The translations under genes and the position numbers were made by a program. The notes below the pieces were generated by a model. That model ran no database searches and had not been told where the DNA came from. It saw nothing but the letters and a program-made list of their open reading frames with translations. From assembly GCA_009711705.1 (NCBI GenBank), contig VENG01000017.1, forward strand, positions 62,001 to 126,000: a stretch of 64,000 nt of DNA. The letters are read 5' to 3'. The DNA is from Bacillota bacterium. Its GTDB lineage: Bacteria; Bacillota; Desulfotomaculia; Desulfotomaculales; VENG01. Below are positions 1 through 8,188 of the stretch, one piece after another; the stretch's first letter is position 1, and each line of letters starts with the position of its first letter.

Positions 1-490
1 AATACGCGGTATATATGGGATTTTTGCATGCGTTTTTAGTTTTTTGATATGAAGACATCTTAGGGTATTCCTTTTGGGAAAACATTTGGGGCATTCCTTT
101 GGGGTCGTTTTCTGACAGGATTAACAGGATTTGCAGGATTTTTTTTTAACAGGATCATTACTTTGAGAGCGTAGATAATTCATGGTTTTAAAAGAGCGCT
201 ATTAATTGAAAAAAATGAAAGAACAATGACTTATATTTATGAGATTGAATCTAAATGAATTTATTTATTAATCTTTTTGCAAAGAGAAACCAAATGTAGA
301 GCTTCACTTTACTATTTTTATAATGAATTTTATTCGTTATTGCAAATCTATCTTTAATAATGTTTTATTTAATACACTAAAAACCTATTCTTAAAGAAAA
401 TTTCCATTGCCAGATAAACTTCATTGCGTATCCTATCAATCCTGTAAATCCTGTCAACAATTGGTTGGCCCCAAAGTACGACCCAAGATG
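1..490. repeat. Noncoding repeat element with ACAGGATT-rich inverted ends (copy A)
   Basis: No plausible gene lies between the window edge and mgtE. The stretch is AT-rich and bounded by inverted motifs. At 113-140 there are three close copies of ACAGGATT/GCAGGATT after TGAC, and at 438-456 the complement AATCCTGT is repeated before GTCA. Outside these, TTTGGGGTCG (about 99-108) is mirrored by CCCCAAAGTACGACCC (470-485). The same end motifs recur at 38.1-38.4 kb and 54.5-55.3 kb, so this is a dispersed intergenic repeat. No transposase is present and the function is unknown. Confidence 0.6.
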
Positions 491-558
491 TTTTATTTTC
501 GGAAATAAATTTTCATTCTAGTAGCTGTATAGTTAACTTGTAATCAGTCTACCTTTTT

Positions 559-1911
559 TTAGAGCAGTATCATACTGGCCAAAGAAAAATATATAAGCAT
601 GCTGGTAACATCCATCAAGGTAGTAATGAACGGTCCTGACGCCAGGGCCGGGTCTATACCGAAGCTGTTAATGATTAAGGGAAAGAAACTGCCCAAGATT
701 GTAGCCACTATCATACTTAAGGCCAAAGATAACCCGACCACAATTCCTAATGCGGGAGAACCCATCCATAGGTATCCTATCACGGCCAGCACTACCCCGC
801 AAATGGTTCCCACCAATAGACCTACCCTTACCTCTTTAAAAATGATGGGGATTATTCCCCGCGAATTAACCTCCCCGGTGGCAAGCCCTCTTACAACTAC
901 AGCCAACGACTGCGTGGCTACGTTTCCGGGACCGCCGGCCATCACTGTAATAAAGAAAGCCAGTGTAGCCATTTGCTCTAAGGCCGAAGAAAAACCTGCA
1001 ATCACATTTCCTGCCAGCAAAGAGCCAAATAAAAGAACAATCAACCACGGCAAACGCCGACCGGCTCTTTGCAAGGCACCGGCGTCGAACTCCTGGCCCT
1101 CACTGTCCATGCTGGCGGTCATTAACATTATATCTTCAGTGGCTTCTTCCTCCATAACATCCAAAACGTCATCAACAGTGACGATACCAAGTAATTCACG
1201 GTTATCGTTAACTACCGGTATGGCCAATATATCATACTTAGCTACCATACGGGCCACTTCTTCCTGGTCGGTTCGCACGTGCACACTTATAACATTTGAA
1301 CGCATTATTTCTTCAATTAAAGAATCAGGCGGGGGAACAATCAGTTCCCGGAGAGAAATTATCCCCGCCAATTGATTATTGTTGTTAACTACATAAACAT
1401 AGTAAACTGTCTCGGCATCGGGGGCTATATTCCTGAGTACTTCAATGGCCTGCCCGGCAGTAATATCTTTAGATATAGCCACATATTCCGTGGTCATAAT
1501 ACCGCCGGCGGTTTCCTTGCCGTACTTTAGCAGATCCCTGACACTTTTAGCATCGGACGCGTGCATAAGGTCAAGGAGCATTTTCTGTTGATCCTCAGGC
1601 AGCTCACCCACCAGGTCAACAGCGTCGTCCGTAAACATTTCCGCAAAAATATCAGCAATACGCTGCCTGCCCAGCCCTTCCAGGAATTGTGGAACCACCT
1701 CCGGATCCAATTCCATTAAGACCATGGCTGCTTTACTACTGTCCATAACCCGCAGGACTTTAACACCTTGGGCTACATTAACTGAATCCATCACCTCAGC
1801 GATATCCGCAGCATGGAAATGCTCAAGACAAATACGCAATCTTTCCGTTGATACTTCGTTAAGACAGGATATTATTGCCCGCTGGACATGCTGTGCATCA
1901 TTGCGGGACAT
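559..1911 (-). CDS. mgtE: Magnesium transporter MgtE
   Basis: Mg2+ channel/transporter of the MgtE family, acting in the cytoplasmic membrane; 450 aa is the usual length. The N-terminal cytosolic domain (about residues 1-125) carries the helical MgtE_N repeats with EDQQKMLLDLM. A CBS pair follows (about 130-255, with GGIMTTEYV and IPVVNDNRELLG), which in the family senses Mg2+ and gates the pore. The C-terminal half has about five membrane helices, including the family motif around GGPGNVATQS. The chosen ATG lies 8 nt after GGAGG; a GTG three codons earlier is too close to that site. A long leader precedes it. Single-gene transcription unit. Confidence 0.95.
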   Translation of the reverse strand: MSRNDAQHVQRAIISCLNEVSTERLRICLEHFHAADIAEVMDSVNVAQGVKVLRVMDSSKAAMVLMELDPEVVPQFLEGLGRQRIADIFAEMFTDDAVDLVGELPEDQQKMLLDLMHASDAKSVRDLLKYGKETAGGIMTTEYVAISKDITAGQAIEVLRNIAPDAETVYYVYVVNNNNQLAGIISLRELIVPPPDSLIEEIMRSNVISVHVRTDQEEVARMVAKYDILAIPVVNDNRELLGIVTVDDVLDVMEEEATEDIMLMTASMDSEGQEFDAGALQRAGRRLPWLIVLLFGSLLAGNVIAGFSSALEQMATLAFFITVMAGGPGNVATQSLAVVVRGLATGEVNSRGIIPIIFKEVRVGLLVGTICGVVLAVIGYLWMGSPALGIVVGLSLALSMIVATILGSFFPLIINSFGIDPALASGPFITTLMDVTSMLIYFSLASMILL

Positions 1912-2200
1912 CGGGCCCACCTCCTTTTTAGAGGTTGCGAAAAAATCGCGCCAAATACACGTAAAATTTCTATGTTGGCTGGGCTCTCATGGCACTTGCG
2001 TAGATCTTGGTATGCTCTCCATTTCTCGAGGCCTTTGCCACCTTAAATTCCGTGTCTATTGTGCTCCTTTTCCAACACTCAATTTAGGGCGGCCCGGCTA
2101 TATAATAAACTGGTGGTAACCTGGGGCAACCCTTATTCGTTTAATAACACATCGCCTACTAGGGTCTGCGTCCACGCAACCACCTCCTAAAATCAAACAA
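1912..2200 (-). promoter_or_regulatory. Long, apparently structured leader upstream of mgtE
   Basis: About 290 nt without a gene precede mgtE. Read on the minus strand, AGGGTTGCCC (complement of 2124-2133) can pair with GGGCCGCCCT (complement of 2086-2095): ten pairs with one mismatch, closing a 28-nt loop. Bacterial mgtE genes often sit behind Mg2+-sensing leaders, so a cis-regulatory RNA is plausible. I could not match the M-box consensus by eye, so the class is unknown. Confidence 0.4.
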
Positions 2201-2231
2201 GGCCTTCCCCCCAAAACAGCTGAAGAAGGCC
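2201..2231. terminator. Hairpin at the distal end of the mgtE leader
   Basis: GGCCTTC (2201-2207) and GAAGGCC (2225-2231) form a perfect 7-bp stem. On the minus strand it is followed by T-rich sequence, so it could terminate or attenuate transcription entering the mgtE leader. No minus-strand gene lies directly upstream. Confidence 0.4.
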
Positions 2232-2320
2232 AGCCACATTACACTTATTATGTTACTATCAAACCAGGTTAAATCTATCAATTTTTAATATCTCTGTCAA
2301 GAAGCTTTAGCTTATATATT

Positions 2321-2370
2321 ATTGTAATAGACAAAGGTATATATTACAATAATATTCTATATTGTAATAT
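2321..2370 (+). promoter_or_regulatory. Promoter and repeated operator before the amino-acid binding protein gene
   Basis: ATTGTAATA occurs at 2321-2329 and 2361-2369, and its complement TATTACAAT at 2342-2350, giving three alternating half-sites. A sigma-A-like pair overlaps them: TTGTAA (2322-2327), 17 nt, TACAAT (2345-2350). The dyads sit on the promoter, as expected for a repressor, but no regulator gene is adjacent. Confidence 0.5.
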
Positions 2371-2440
2371 TGTTAATAGTATGGTAAGTTAATTAAATAG
2401 CTATTAAGCTAATACTTTTGAAGGGGGAATTCTAAACCGA

Positions 2441-3256
2441 ATGAAAATTCTGAAAAAATTAGGTCTAGTGTTTGCACTCGTACTTTTAATGGCCGCGGTA
2501 ACAGCATGCGGTTCCGGCTCAGAAGAAGGGAACACAAATGACGCTGGGGAAAACCCGGACGCCGAGAAACTGGTTATAGGTGTGGACGCCTCTTTTGTTC
2601 CTTTTGAGTATTTAAACCAGGATACCGGCGAATATGAAGGCTTTGACATTGACATGTGGGCAGCAATCGCCGAAAATCTCAACCTGGAATACGAACTGCA
2701 GCCCATGGACTTTAATGGCCTTATCCCCGCACTTCAATCCGGTTCCATCGATGCAGCTATTGCGGGCATGACCATTAAAGAAGAGCGTAAAGAAAAAGTA
2801 GACTTTTCAGTTCCTTACTATGATGCCGGCCTGTTAGTACTGGTGCGTGCCGATGAAGAAAATATCCAGAGCGTAGACGATTTGGACGGCAAAGTTGTGG
2901 CTACTAAAACAGGGACAACCAGTTACGATTACGCAGTAGAAATTGAAGGCGTGGAAGAAGTTATTCCCTTCCCCAACATTGACGGAGCATACATGGAATT
3001 GTCAAATCAGGGTGCCGATGCAGTTGTATTTGATTCACCTAACGTAATGTATTACGCAGCCAACGCCGGTAAGGGCAAAGTTAAACCGGTGGGCGATATC
3101 CTACAGGGACAGCAATACGGCATAGCATTCCCCAAGGGTAATGAACTGGTTAAGGATGTAAACGCCGAACTGCAGAAAATGTTTGAAGACGGAACATACG
3201 GTGACATTTATGAAAAATGGTTTGGCCAGCAGCCTAACCACATCCCACAGGCTTAG
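2441..3256 (+). CDS. Amino-acid ABC transporter substrate-binding lipoprotein
   Basis: Extracellular solute-binding protein of the polar amino-acid (GlnH/HisJ) family, PBP2 fold, 271 aa. The N-terminus is a lipoprotein signal with a lipobox ending in Cys23 (VTAC), so the mature protein should be lipid-anchored outside the membrane. Family features are DASFVPFEY near the mature start, the GFDIDMWAAIA segment, and GTTSYDYA in the second lobe. A good ribosome site (AAGGGGGAA) precedes the ATG. The permease and ATPase genes are 0.6 kb away on the opposite strand, so the three subunits are not one operon. The exact substrate cannot be told. Confidence 0.92.
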   Translation: MKILKKLGLVFALVLLMAAVTACGSGSEEGNTNDAGENPDAEKLVIGVDASFVPFEYLNQDTGEYEGFDIDMWAAIAENLNLEYELQPMDFNGLIPALQSGSIDAAIAGMTIKEERKEKVDFSVPYYDAGLLVLVRADEENIQSVDDLDGKVVATKTGTTSYDYAVEIEGVEEVIPFPNIDGAYMELSNQGADAVVFDSPNVMYYAANAGKGKVKPVGDILQGQQYGIAFPKGNELVKDVNAELQKMFEDGTYGDIYEKWFGQQPNHIPQA

Positions 3257-3293
3257 TAAAACCGCCTGCAGGACAAGCCTCATAAAGACCAAG

Positions 3294-3326
3294 AAAAGTG
3301 GTTGGAAACTATCCAACCACTTTTTT
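3294..3326 (+). terminator. Terminator after the binding protein gene
   Basis: AAAAGTGGTTGG (3294-3305), loop AAACTAT, then CCAACCACTTTT with a T run to 3326. A strong rho-independent terminator, almost identical to the one at 3787-3824. Confidence 0.85.
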
Positions 3327-3786
3327 GATCCTTGATAAAAACCTGTTCACTGAGTGCCGGAGAGACCGCCCCCCTGGGCCAGGACGATAGACGGGAAGGG
3401 CACCCTGCCACAACATGAGAATGAACTTAGCCTGACCCAGCAAGATGAAATGAATGAACGAGCACAAAGGACATAATAGAAAACACTCCCTCATCAACCA
3501 CCTAGGGCAGGCTACAAAGTAGCCAGTCCCAGCAACTAACCCAAACCATGACAAACCTGTCTTTTGCACAGAGCGAATGAGTTGAATCGAGCTGTGGCCA
3601 GGCTTAGCGAAGTCGATAAGCGGAAGCGGGACCGAGCACAGGACGTGCGAGGCCGCCCCCTGAGCCAGGACGGCGAATGGGGCGGGTATCCCGCTGGAGC
3701 GTGAGACTGAACTTAGCCTGGCCCAGCGAGATGAACGAATGAGCGGGCGCAAATGACAGGTTAGAAAACACTCCCTTATCCGCAAC
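3327..3786. repeat. GC-rich noncoding repeat between two matching terminators
   Basis: A 460-bp stretch with no credible gene. Two imperfect direct copies of about 130 bp lie at 3361-3493 and 3649-3779. Each starts with a GAG.CCGCCCCC-type box, then has CCAGGACG, then TGAACTTAGCCTG.CCCAGC, a run of ATGAA/GAATGA words, and ends with GAAAACACTCCCT. Short hairpins such as GCAC-AGGAC-GTGC (about 3635-3648) suggest a folded RNA or palindromic repeat. Open frames here have unlikely composition and are artefacts. Related words occur at 30.9 and 48.3 kb. Confidence 0.6.
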
Positions 3787-3824
3787 GCAAAAAGTGGTTG
3801 GGAACTATCCCAACCACTTTTTGC
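3787..3824 (-). terminator. Terminator after the amino-acid permease/ATPase operon
   Basis: Perfect 16-bp stem (3787-3802 with 3809-3824) around loop AACTAT; A and T runs flank the GTGGTTGGG core, so it can work both ways. It ends the minus-strand ATPase gene. Confidence 0.85.
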
Positions 3825-3832
3825 ATTACAGC

Positions 3833-4558
3833 TTAAAGAATTTTCCCCAGGAAGGCTTTTGTCCTCTCATTTTGTGGCCTTTGAAAAATCTCTTCCGGCT
3901 TATTTTCTTCCATAATAACCCCTTCATCCATAAAAATGACGCGGTCCCCCACCTCACGGGCAAAACCCATTTCGTGAGTAACAACAACCATGGTCATACC
4001 TTCACGGGCCAAGTCTTTCATTACCCCCAAAACTTCCCCTACCAACTCTGGGTCCAAGGCAGAAGTGGGCTCGTCAAAAAGCATTACCTTGGGATTCATG
4101 GCCAGCGCCCGGGCAATGGCCACCCGCTGCATTTGACCGCCGGAAAGATTATCTGGGTATATATTTACTTTATCACTTAAACCTACCTTCTCTAAAAGCA
4201 TCAGTGCATCCTTTTGGGCCTGCTTCTTAGGAATTTTCCTTTCCAATATGGGGGCTAAGGTTATGTTTTCCATCACTGTCATATGGGGAAACAAATTAAA
4301 CTGCTGAAATACCATACCAACCTCTGCCCTGACCTTATTAATGTCGGTATTCGGGTCGGTAAGATCATAACCGTCCATAATCACCCTGCCGCTGGTTATA
4401 TCCTCTAGTAGATTTAAACAGCGTAAAAAAGTGCTTTTACCTGAACCTGAAGGGCCAATCACACACACAACTTCCTGTTCAGCAATCTGCATATCGATGC
4501 CTTTTAATACTTCCAGCTTACCAAAACTTTTATGAAGTTTTTCTACAGTTATTATCAA
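3833..4558 (-). CDS. Amino-acid ABC transporter ATP-binding protein (GlnQ type)
   Basis: ATPase subunit of a polar amino-acid importer, 241 aa, the family's normal size. Walker [10 protein letters not shown] (about 34-42), Q-loop FQQFNLFPH, signature LSGGQMQR, Walker [13 protein letters not shown] and switch His in VVTHEMGF are all present. Its start overlaps the permease stop by 4 nt (ATGA), so the two are translationally coupled. It should energise the adjacent permease together with the convergent binding lipoprotein. Substrate specificity is not visible. Confidence 0.95.
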   Translation of the reverse strand: MIITVEKLHKSFGKLEVLKGIDMQIAEQEVVCVIGPSGSGKSTFLRCLNLLEDITSGRVIMDGYDLTDPNTDINKVRAEVGMVFQQFNLFPHMTVMENITLAPILERKIPKKQAQKDALMLLEKVGLSDKVNIYPDNLSGGQMQRVAIARALAMNPKVMLFDEPTSALDPELVGEVLGVMKDLAREGMTMVVVTHEMGFAREVGDRVIFMDEGVIMEENKPEEIFQRPQNERTKAFLGKIL

Positions 4559-5244
4559 TTCACATCCAGTCTCCTTTCAACGTAGCTAAGTACGCCTGAA
4601 ATAGACAAAGTCATAAACAGGTATAAAATGGCTACAACGGTATATATTTCAAAAGCGGCGAACGTTGAAGAAACCACTAACTGTCCCTGTCTTAAAAGCT
4701 CCCCTACAGCAATAACCGAAAAAAGAGATGTGTCCTTTAAACTGATAATAAACTGGTTGCCCAAAGGGGGAATCATGCGTTTAAATGCCTGCGGCCACAC
4801 AATGTAATAAAAAGTCCTAAACTTACTTAACCCCAAAGAACGCCCTGCTTCCACCTGTCCTTTATGTATAGACTGGATGGATCCCCGCACAATCTCTGCA
4901 ATATAAGCCCCGGAGTTAATACTGATGGCTATAATTCCTGCCGGGATAGGATCAATCTTAAAATTCATTGTCTGAAGCAATATCTGGTTTATACCGAAAT
5001 ACAAATAAACTGCCTGCACAAGTATGGGAGTGCCACGAATGGCTTCCACGTAAATACTCCCCAGGATATAAATGGGTTTGTTCTTAGATGCTCTTGCTAC
5101 ACCCATTACGGCCCCGATTAGAAAACCGAAAAATAATCCAATAACGGTAATAATAATTGTCCATTTGATACCGGACAAAAGAATGGGAAGAGAATCAATT
5201 GCTACTCCCCAATCAAGATTTAAACCACCCGTCAACTTATACAC
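4555..5244 (-). CDS. Amino-acid ABC transporter permease (GlnP/HisM type)
   Basis: Membrane subunit of the polar amino-acid importer, 229 aa with about five helices. The cytoplasmic EAA motif ([20 protein letters not shown]) contacts the ATPase. Upstream, TTG at 5233-5235 with GGGGTG six nt before it may be the true start; the GTG at 5244 has a poorer site. It heads a two-gene operon with the ATPase. The hairpin at 5315-5382 separates it from kamA. Confidence 0.93.
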   Translation of the reverse strand: MYKLTGGLNLDWGVAIDSLPILLSGIKWTIIITVIGLFFGFLIGAVMGVARASKNKPIYILGSIYVEAIRGTPILVQAVYLYFGINQILLQTMNFKIDPIPAGIIAISINSGAYIAEIVRGSIQSIHKGQVEAGRSLGLSKFRTFYYIVWPQAFKRMIPPLGNQFIISLKDTSLFSVIAVGELLRQGQLVVSSTFAAFEIYTVVAILYLFMTLSISGVLSYVERRLDVN

Positions 5245-5314
5245 CCCATTTTCTTGATGACTACCTTCTATTATCTATAAAAAAATTACCGGCAAGCCCC
5301 CTAAAGACAAAAGT

Positions 5315-5390
5315 GACTTCACTCCCCTGACAGCTACTTGACATGCCGGTTTACATATTTCGACATGCCGGGGGGTGAAGTCCTTTTTTT
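5315..5390. terminator. Hairpin between kamA and the permease gene
   Basis: GACTTCACTCCCC (5315-5327) pairs with GGGGGTGAAGTC (5371-5382), with a T7 run at 5384-5390 on the plus strand and a weaker T tract on the minus strand. The loop holds two copies of GACATGCCGG. It probably ends kamA transcription. Confidence 0.6.
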
Positions 5391-5416
5391 ACTTGCTTGA
5401 ATTTGATACAGCAGAG

Positions 5417-6490
5417 TTACTCGACAATGTTTGGAGTAGTAGTGACCTGCCCTTTATAATTCTTGAGAGTGTATTCTTTTTCGTTTTTGTCCTGGATGTA
5501 ATAGTCAGGCATCAGAGGGATTTTCCCAATATTTGTGGCTACCACATACATTGGTTGGGCTAAGCCCGTGGTGTGCCCTCTAAGTGTGTCTCTGATCAAC
5601 TCGGCGCCTTTCTCCACAGGAGTTCTAAAATGATCGATTCCCGGGGCAGGCTCACAGTAAAATACATAATAAGGCCTAATACGTACTGTCAACAATTTTT
5701 GATGCAATTCCTTAAAAGACTGCTTATCGTCGTTAATACCTTTTAAAAGTACAGCCTGGTTCCCAACGTTGATTCCCGCGGACATCAGGTCATATACCGC
5801 TTCGGCTGTTCTTTCGGTAATCTCTTTAGCATGGTTGCACTGTGTATTCAACCAAACAGGCACTCTATGGTAGCCGCCCAAAACCTTTAAGAGCTGTTTG
5901 GTAATCCTATGAGGCAGCACAATAGGTAAGCGGCTGCCAAAGCGAATCATTTCCACGTGTGGTATTTCACGCAGCTTTCTAATTAGAAATTCCAGTTTAT
6001 CGTCGGAAAGCAGCAGGGGGTCGCCGCCGGTAATTAAAACATCCCGTACTTCTGAATGTTCCTTTATCCAATCGAGCCCCTCATTAATATCAAATTTTAA
6101 TTTCAGCGAACCGTCCACTACCAGCTCTTTCCGGAAACAATGCCGGCAGTAGTTAGCACAGGTATTCATTACAGTAAATGCTACGCGGTCGTAGTACTGT
6201 CTGGCAATGGTATCAGGTCTATCTTCATCGGTGGCCCGGTTTTCCTTATACACAAGGTAATTTTCCAATCCAAACCGGTTTTCCTTTTCTTGCAAAGAAG
6301 GAACAACCTGTTTGCGAATAGGGCAGTTGGGATCGTCAGGATCCATTAGACTGGCAAAATAAGGTGTAGTACCCCATTTAGTATTAATAGTCTCAATGGC
6401 TTCCCTTTCCTCCGGTGTAACGTTAATAAACTCTTCCAATTTCTCCAATGAATCCACTTGGTTTTGCATTTGCAATTTCCACTCTTGCAC
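5417..6490 (-). CDS. kamA: KamA-family radical SAM aminomutase
   Basis: Radical SAM, PLP-dependent 2,3-aminomutase family (lysine or glutamate 2,3-aminomutase). CANYCRHCF (about 111-119) supplies the three cluster cysteines. The GGDPLLLSD, LNTQCNH and HFRTPVEKG blocks are family landmarks. At 357 aa it is shorter than the usual 410-420 aa of lysine 2,3-aminomutase. In lysine aminomutase two aspartates bind the substrate amino group; here the matching places appear to be Glu (YCEPAPG) and Asn (VATNIGK), so the substrate may not be lysine. No ablB-type acetyltransferase is adjacent. GTG start, 10 nt after AGGAGG. Confidence 0.8.
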   Translation of the reverse strand: MQEWKLQMQNQVDSLEKLEEFINVTPEEREAIETINTKWGTTPYFASLMDPDDPNCPIRKQVVPSLQEKENRFGLENYLVYKENRATDEDRPDTIARQYYDRVAFTVMNTCANYCRHCFRKELVVDGSLKLKFDINEGLDWIKEHSEVRDVLITGGDPLLLSDDKLEFLIRKLREIPHVEMIRFGSRLPIVLPHRITKQLLKVLGGYHRVPVWLNTQCNHAKEITERTAEAVYDLMSAGINVGNQAVLLKGINDDKQSFKELHQKLLTVRIRPYYVFYCEPAPGIDHFRTPVEKGAELIRDTLRGHTTGLAQPMYVVATNIGKIPLMPDYYIQDKNEKEYTLKNYKGQVTTTPNIVE

Positions 6491-6866
6491 CTTAGTGACA
6501 CCTCCTAGGTTGTCAATAATAACGCCTTAAAACAAGCGCAAAGCTTAAAAAACCTTATTCCATCCTACACAGTATCCTATAAATTAGTCAATCGATTTTT
6601 GGGCAAAAAAAATTCAACAAAAAAGACATCTCCCCTTCCCAGATAATAAAGAAGACTTGGTCCAGGTGGGGTTTCACCCTTCGAGTACAAGTGACCCCAT
6701 CTAAACCTTAGTCGCACTTATTTCGAGCTTACAGCCTGTTAATCCCATTAGTTGGGGACATTCCTGTCCCCAGAGAAATACCCAAGCTTCAGCAGGTGTG
6801 TCCCCTTTCCTTATGCGAGGTCGGGGTCTTACAGGCTGTGCTATGATAAATAAGTTACCATACCTT
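6491..6866. other. Intergenic region with nested inverted repeats
   Basis: About 375 bp between kamA and era. It holds the kamA ribosome site near 6506 and then dyads: TGGGGACA/TGTCCCCA (6753-6760 and 6765-6772) inside a larger pair ACAGCCTGT (6731-6739) and ACAGGCTGT (6831-6839). No gene is supported; a small open frame here has no ribosome site. Confidence 0.4.
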
Positions 6867-7772
6867 TTAGCTATCTTCATAATAACCAAGGGTACGCAGC
6901 AGCCCATCATGGTTTCGCCAGTCCTTTTTAACTTTTACCCAGATATCAAGGTAAATACGAGAACCAAGCAGTAATTCAATTTCCTTTCGGGCTAATTGCC
7001 CCACCTGCTTTAACATGCTGCCGCCCTTACCGATAATAATTCTTTTTTGTGAATCCCTTTCCACGAATACGGTAGCATTTACTAACACCAAATCATCTGA
7101 ACGTTTTTTCACCTCATCTACCATCACCGATATAGAATGTGGAATTTCCTGGCTGGTTAAATGCAACACCTTTTCCCGTATTAATTCTGCCATTATGAAA
7201 CGCTCCGGCTTATCGGTAATCATGTCATCCGGATAATATTGAGGGCCTTCAGGAAGATATTCAATTATCTTCTCTACCAGCGATTGAACATTTTCTCCGT
7301 TTAAAGCTGAGACCGGAAATACTTCATCAAAGTGATGTTCCTGCCACCAAAAATCAATAACTTTAGCCAATTGTTCCTTATTAACAAGGTCTATCTTGTT
7401 GATAACCAAAATTACCGGTCCATTTAATTCTTTTAACCGTTTGAGCACATATTTGTCTCCGGAACCGGGAGGGAAAGCCTCCACCATGAATAATACCACA
7501 TCTACTTCTCGCAAGGATCCCAAGGCTACGTCCACCAAGTGCTGTCCCAGTTTATGCTGGGGCTTATGTATTCCAGGAGTATCTAAAAAAATAATTTGCG
7601 CGTGGTCACCGCTTAAAACCAGGCTTATTTTATGCCGAGTAGTTTGAGGTTTATCAGACATTATGGCCACTTTTTGCCCTAATGCTTTATTCAGCAGAGT
7701 GGACTTGCCCACGTTTGTACGGCCAACTATGGATACAAAACCTGATTTATATCCGCTTTGATTGTTTTTCAC
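6867..7772 (-). CDS. era: GTPase Era
   Basis: GTPase that binds 16S rRNA and helps 30S subunit maturation; 301 aa, typical. G1 GRTNVGKST (about 17-25), G3 DTPG, G4 NKID, and a C-terminal KH RNA-binding domain with IIGKGGSMLKQVG. GTG start with GGAGG just upstream. Last gene of the yqfC-era operon, 20 nt after cdd. Confidence 0.97.
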   Translation of the reverse strand: MKNNQSGYKSGFVSIVGRTNVGKSTLLNKALGQKVAIMSDKPQTTRHKISLVLSGDHAQIIFLDTPGIHKPQHKLGQHLVDVALGSLREVDVVLFMVEAFPPGSGDKYVLKRLKELNGPVILVINKIDLVNKEQLAKVIDFWWQEHHFDEVFPVSALNGENVQSLVEKIIEYLPEGPQYYPDDMITDKPERFIMAELIREKVLHLTSQEIPHSISVMVDEVKKRSDDLVLVNATVFVERDSQKRIIIGKGGSMLKQVGQLARKEIELLLGSRIYLDIWVKVKKDWRNHDGLLRTLGYYEDS

Positions 7773-7792
7773 CCTTTCCTCCCCCCGGATGT

Positions 7793-8188
7793 CTACTCAT
7801 CCTTAACTTTTAATTCAAAGGCCGCAGGCAGTAATTCTCCAACTTTCATCAGCTTATATTCTCCTTGATCATTGGACATATATACCTCAATACCCGCACC
7901 AAACTCCAGCAGCACCTGCCGGCAGGCGCCACACGGGCTGCAATAATTACCGGTAGGAGCATTAATGGCAATGGCTTCAAACTGCCGTTCCCCCTCCGAA
8001 ACAGCCTTAGCAACCGCCGCCCGCTCAGCACAAACTGTCAGACCATAGGAAGAGTTTTCTATATTGCACCCCGTGTAGACATTTCCTTTCACTGTCAAAA
8101 GAGCGGCTCCCACCTTGAAGCCGGAGTAAGGTGCATAAGCGTTTTCCCGTACTTTTTGAGCTTGAGCAATAAGTTCTTCAGGATTCAA
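7793..8188 (-). CDS. cdd: Cytidine deaminase
   Basis: Pyrimidine salvage enzyme converting cytidine or deoxycytidine to uridine or deoxyuridine; 131 aa, homotetrameric type. Zinc site motifs CAERAAV (catalytic Glu) and PCGACRQV are present. TTG start overlapping the dgkA stop by 4 nt, after GGAGG. It lies in the conserved dgkA-cdd-era order. Confidence 0.96.
   Translation of the reverse strand: MNPEELIAQAQKVRENAYAPYSGFKVGAALLTVKGNVYTGCNIENSSYGLTVCAERAAVAKAVSEGERQFEAIAINAPTGNYCSPCGACRQVLLEFGAGIEVYMSNDQGEYKLMKVGELLPAAFELKVKDE

Noticed and set aside
113..456. CRISPR-like array from repeated ACAGGATT words
   Set aside because: Repeat units are about 8-14 bp, in inverted ends rather than regular direct repeats with uniform spacers; no cas genes.
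599..1375. 258-aa plus-strand frame opposite mgtE
   Set aside because: Antisense shadow of the strongly supported mgtE; no ribosome site, low-complexity Thr/Ile/Pro composition.
1912..2200. M-box (Mg2+) riboswitch call for the mgtE leader
   Set aside because: The characteristic M-box core could not be found by eye; kept only as an unclassified leader.
3309..3785. 158-aa open frame on the minus strand in the GC-rich repeat
   Set aside because: Runs through the two repeat units and both hairpins, has no ribosome site, and its composition is Cys/Arg/Ser-rich as in repeat-derived artefacts.
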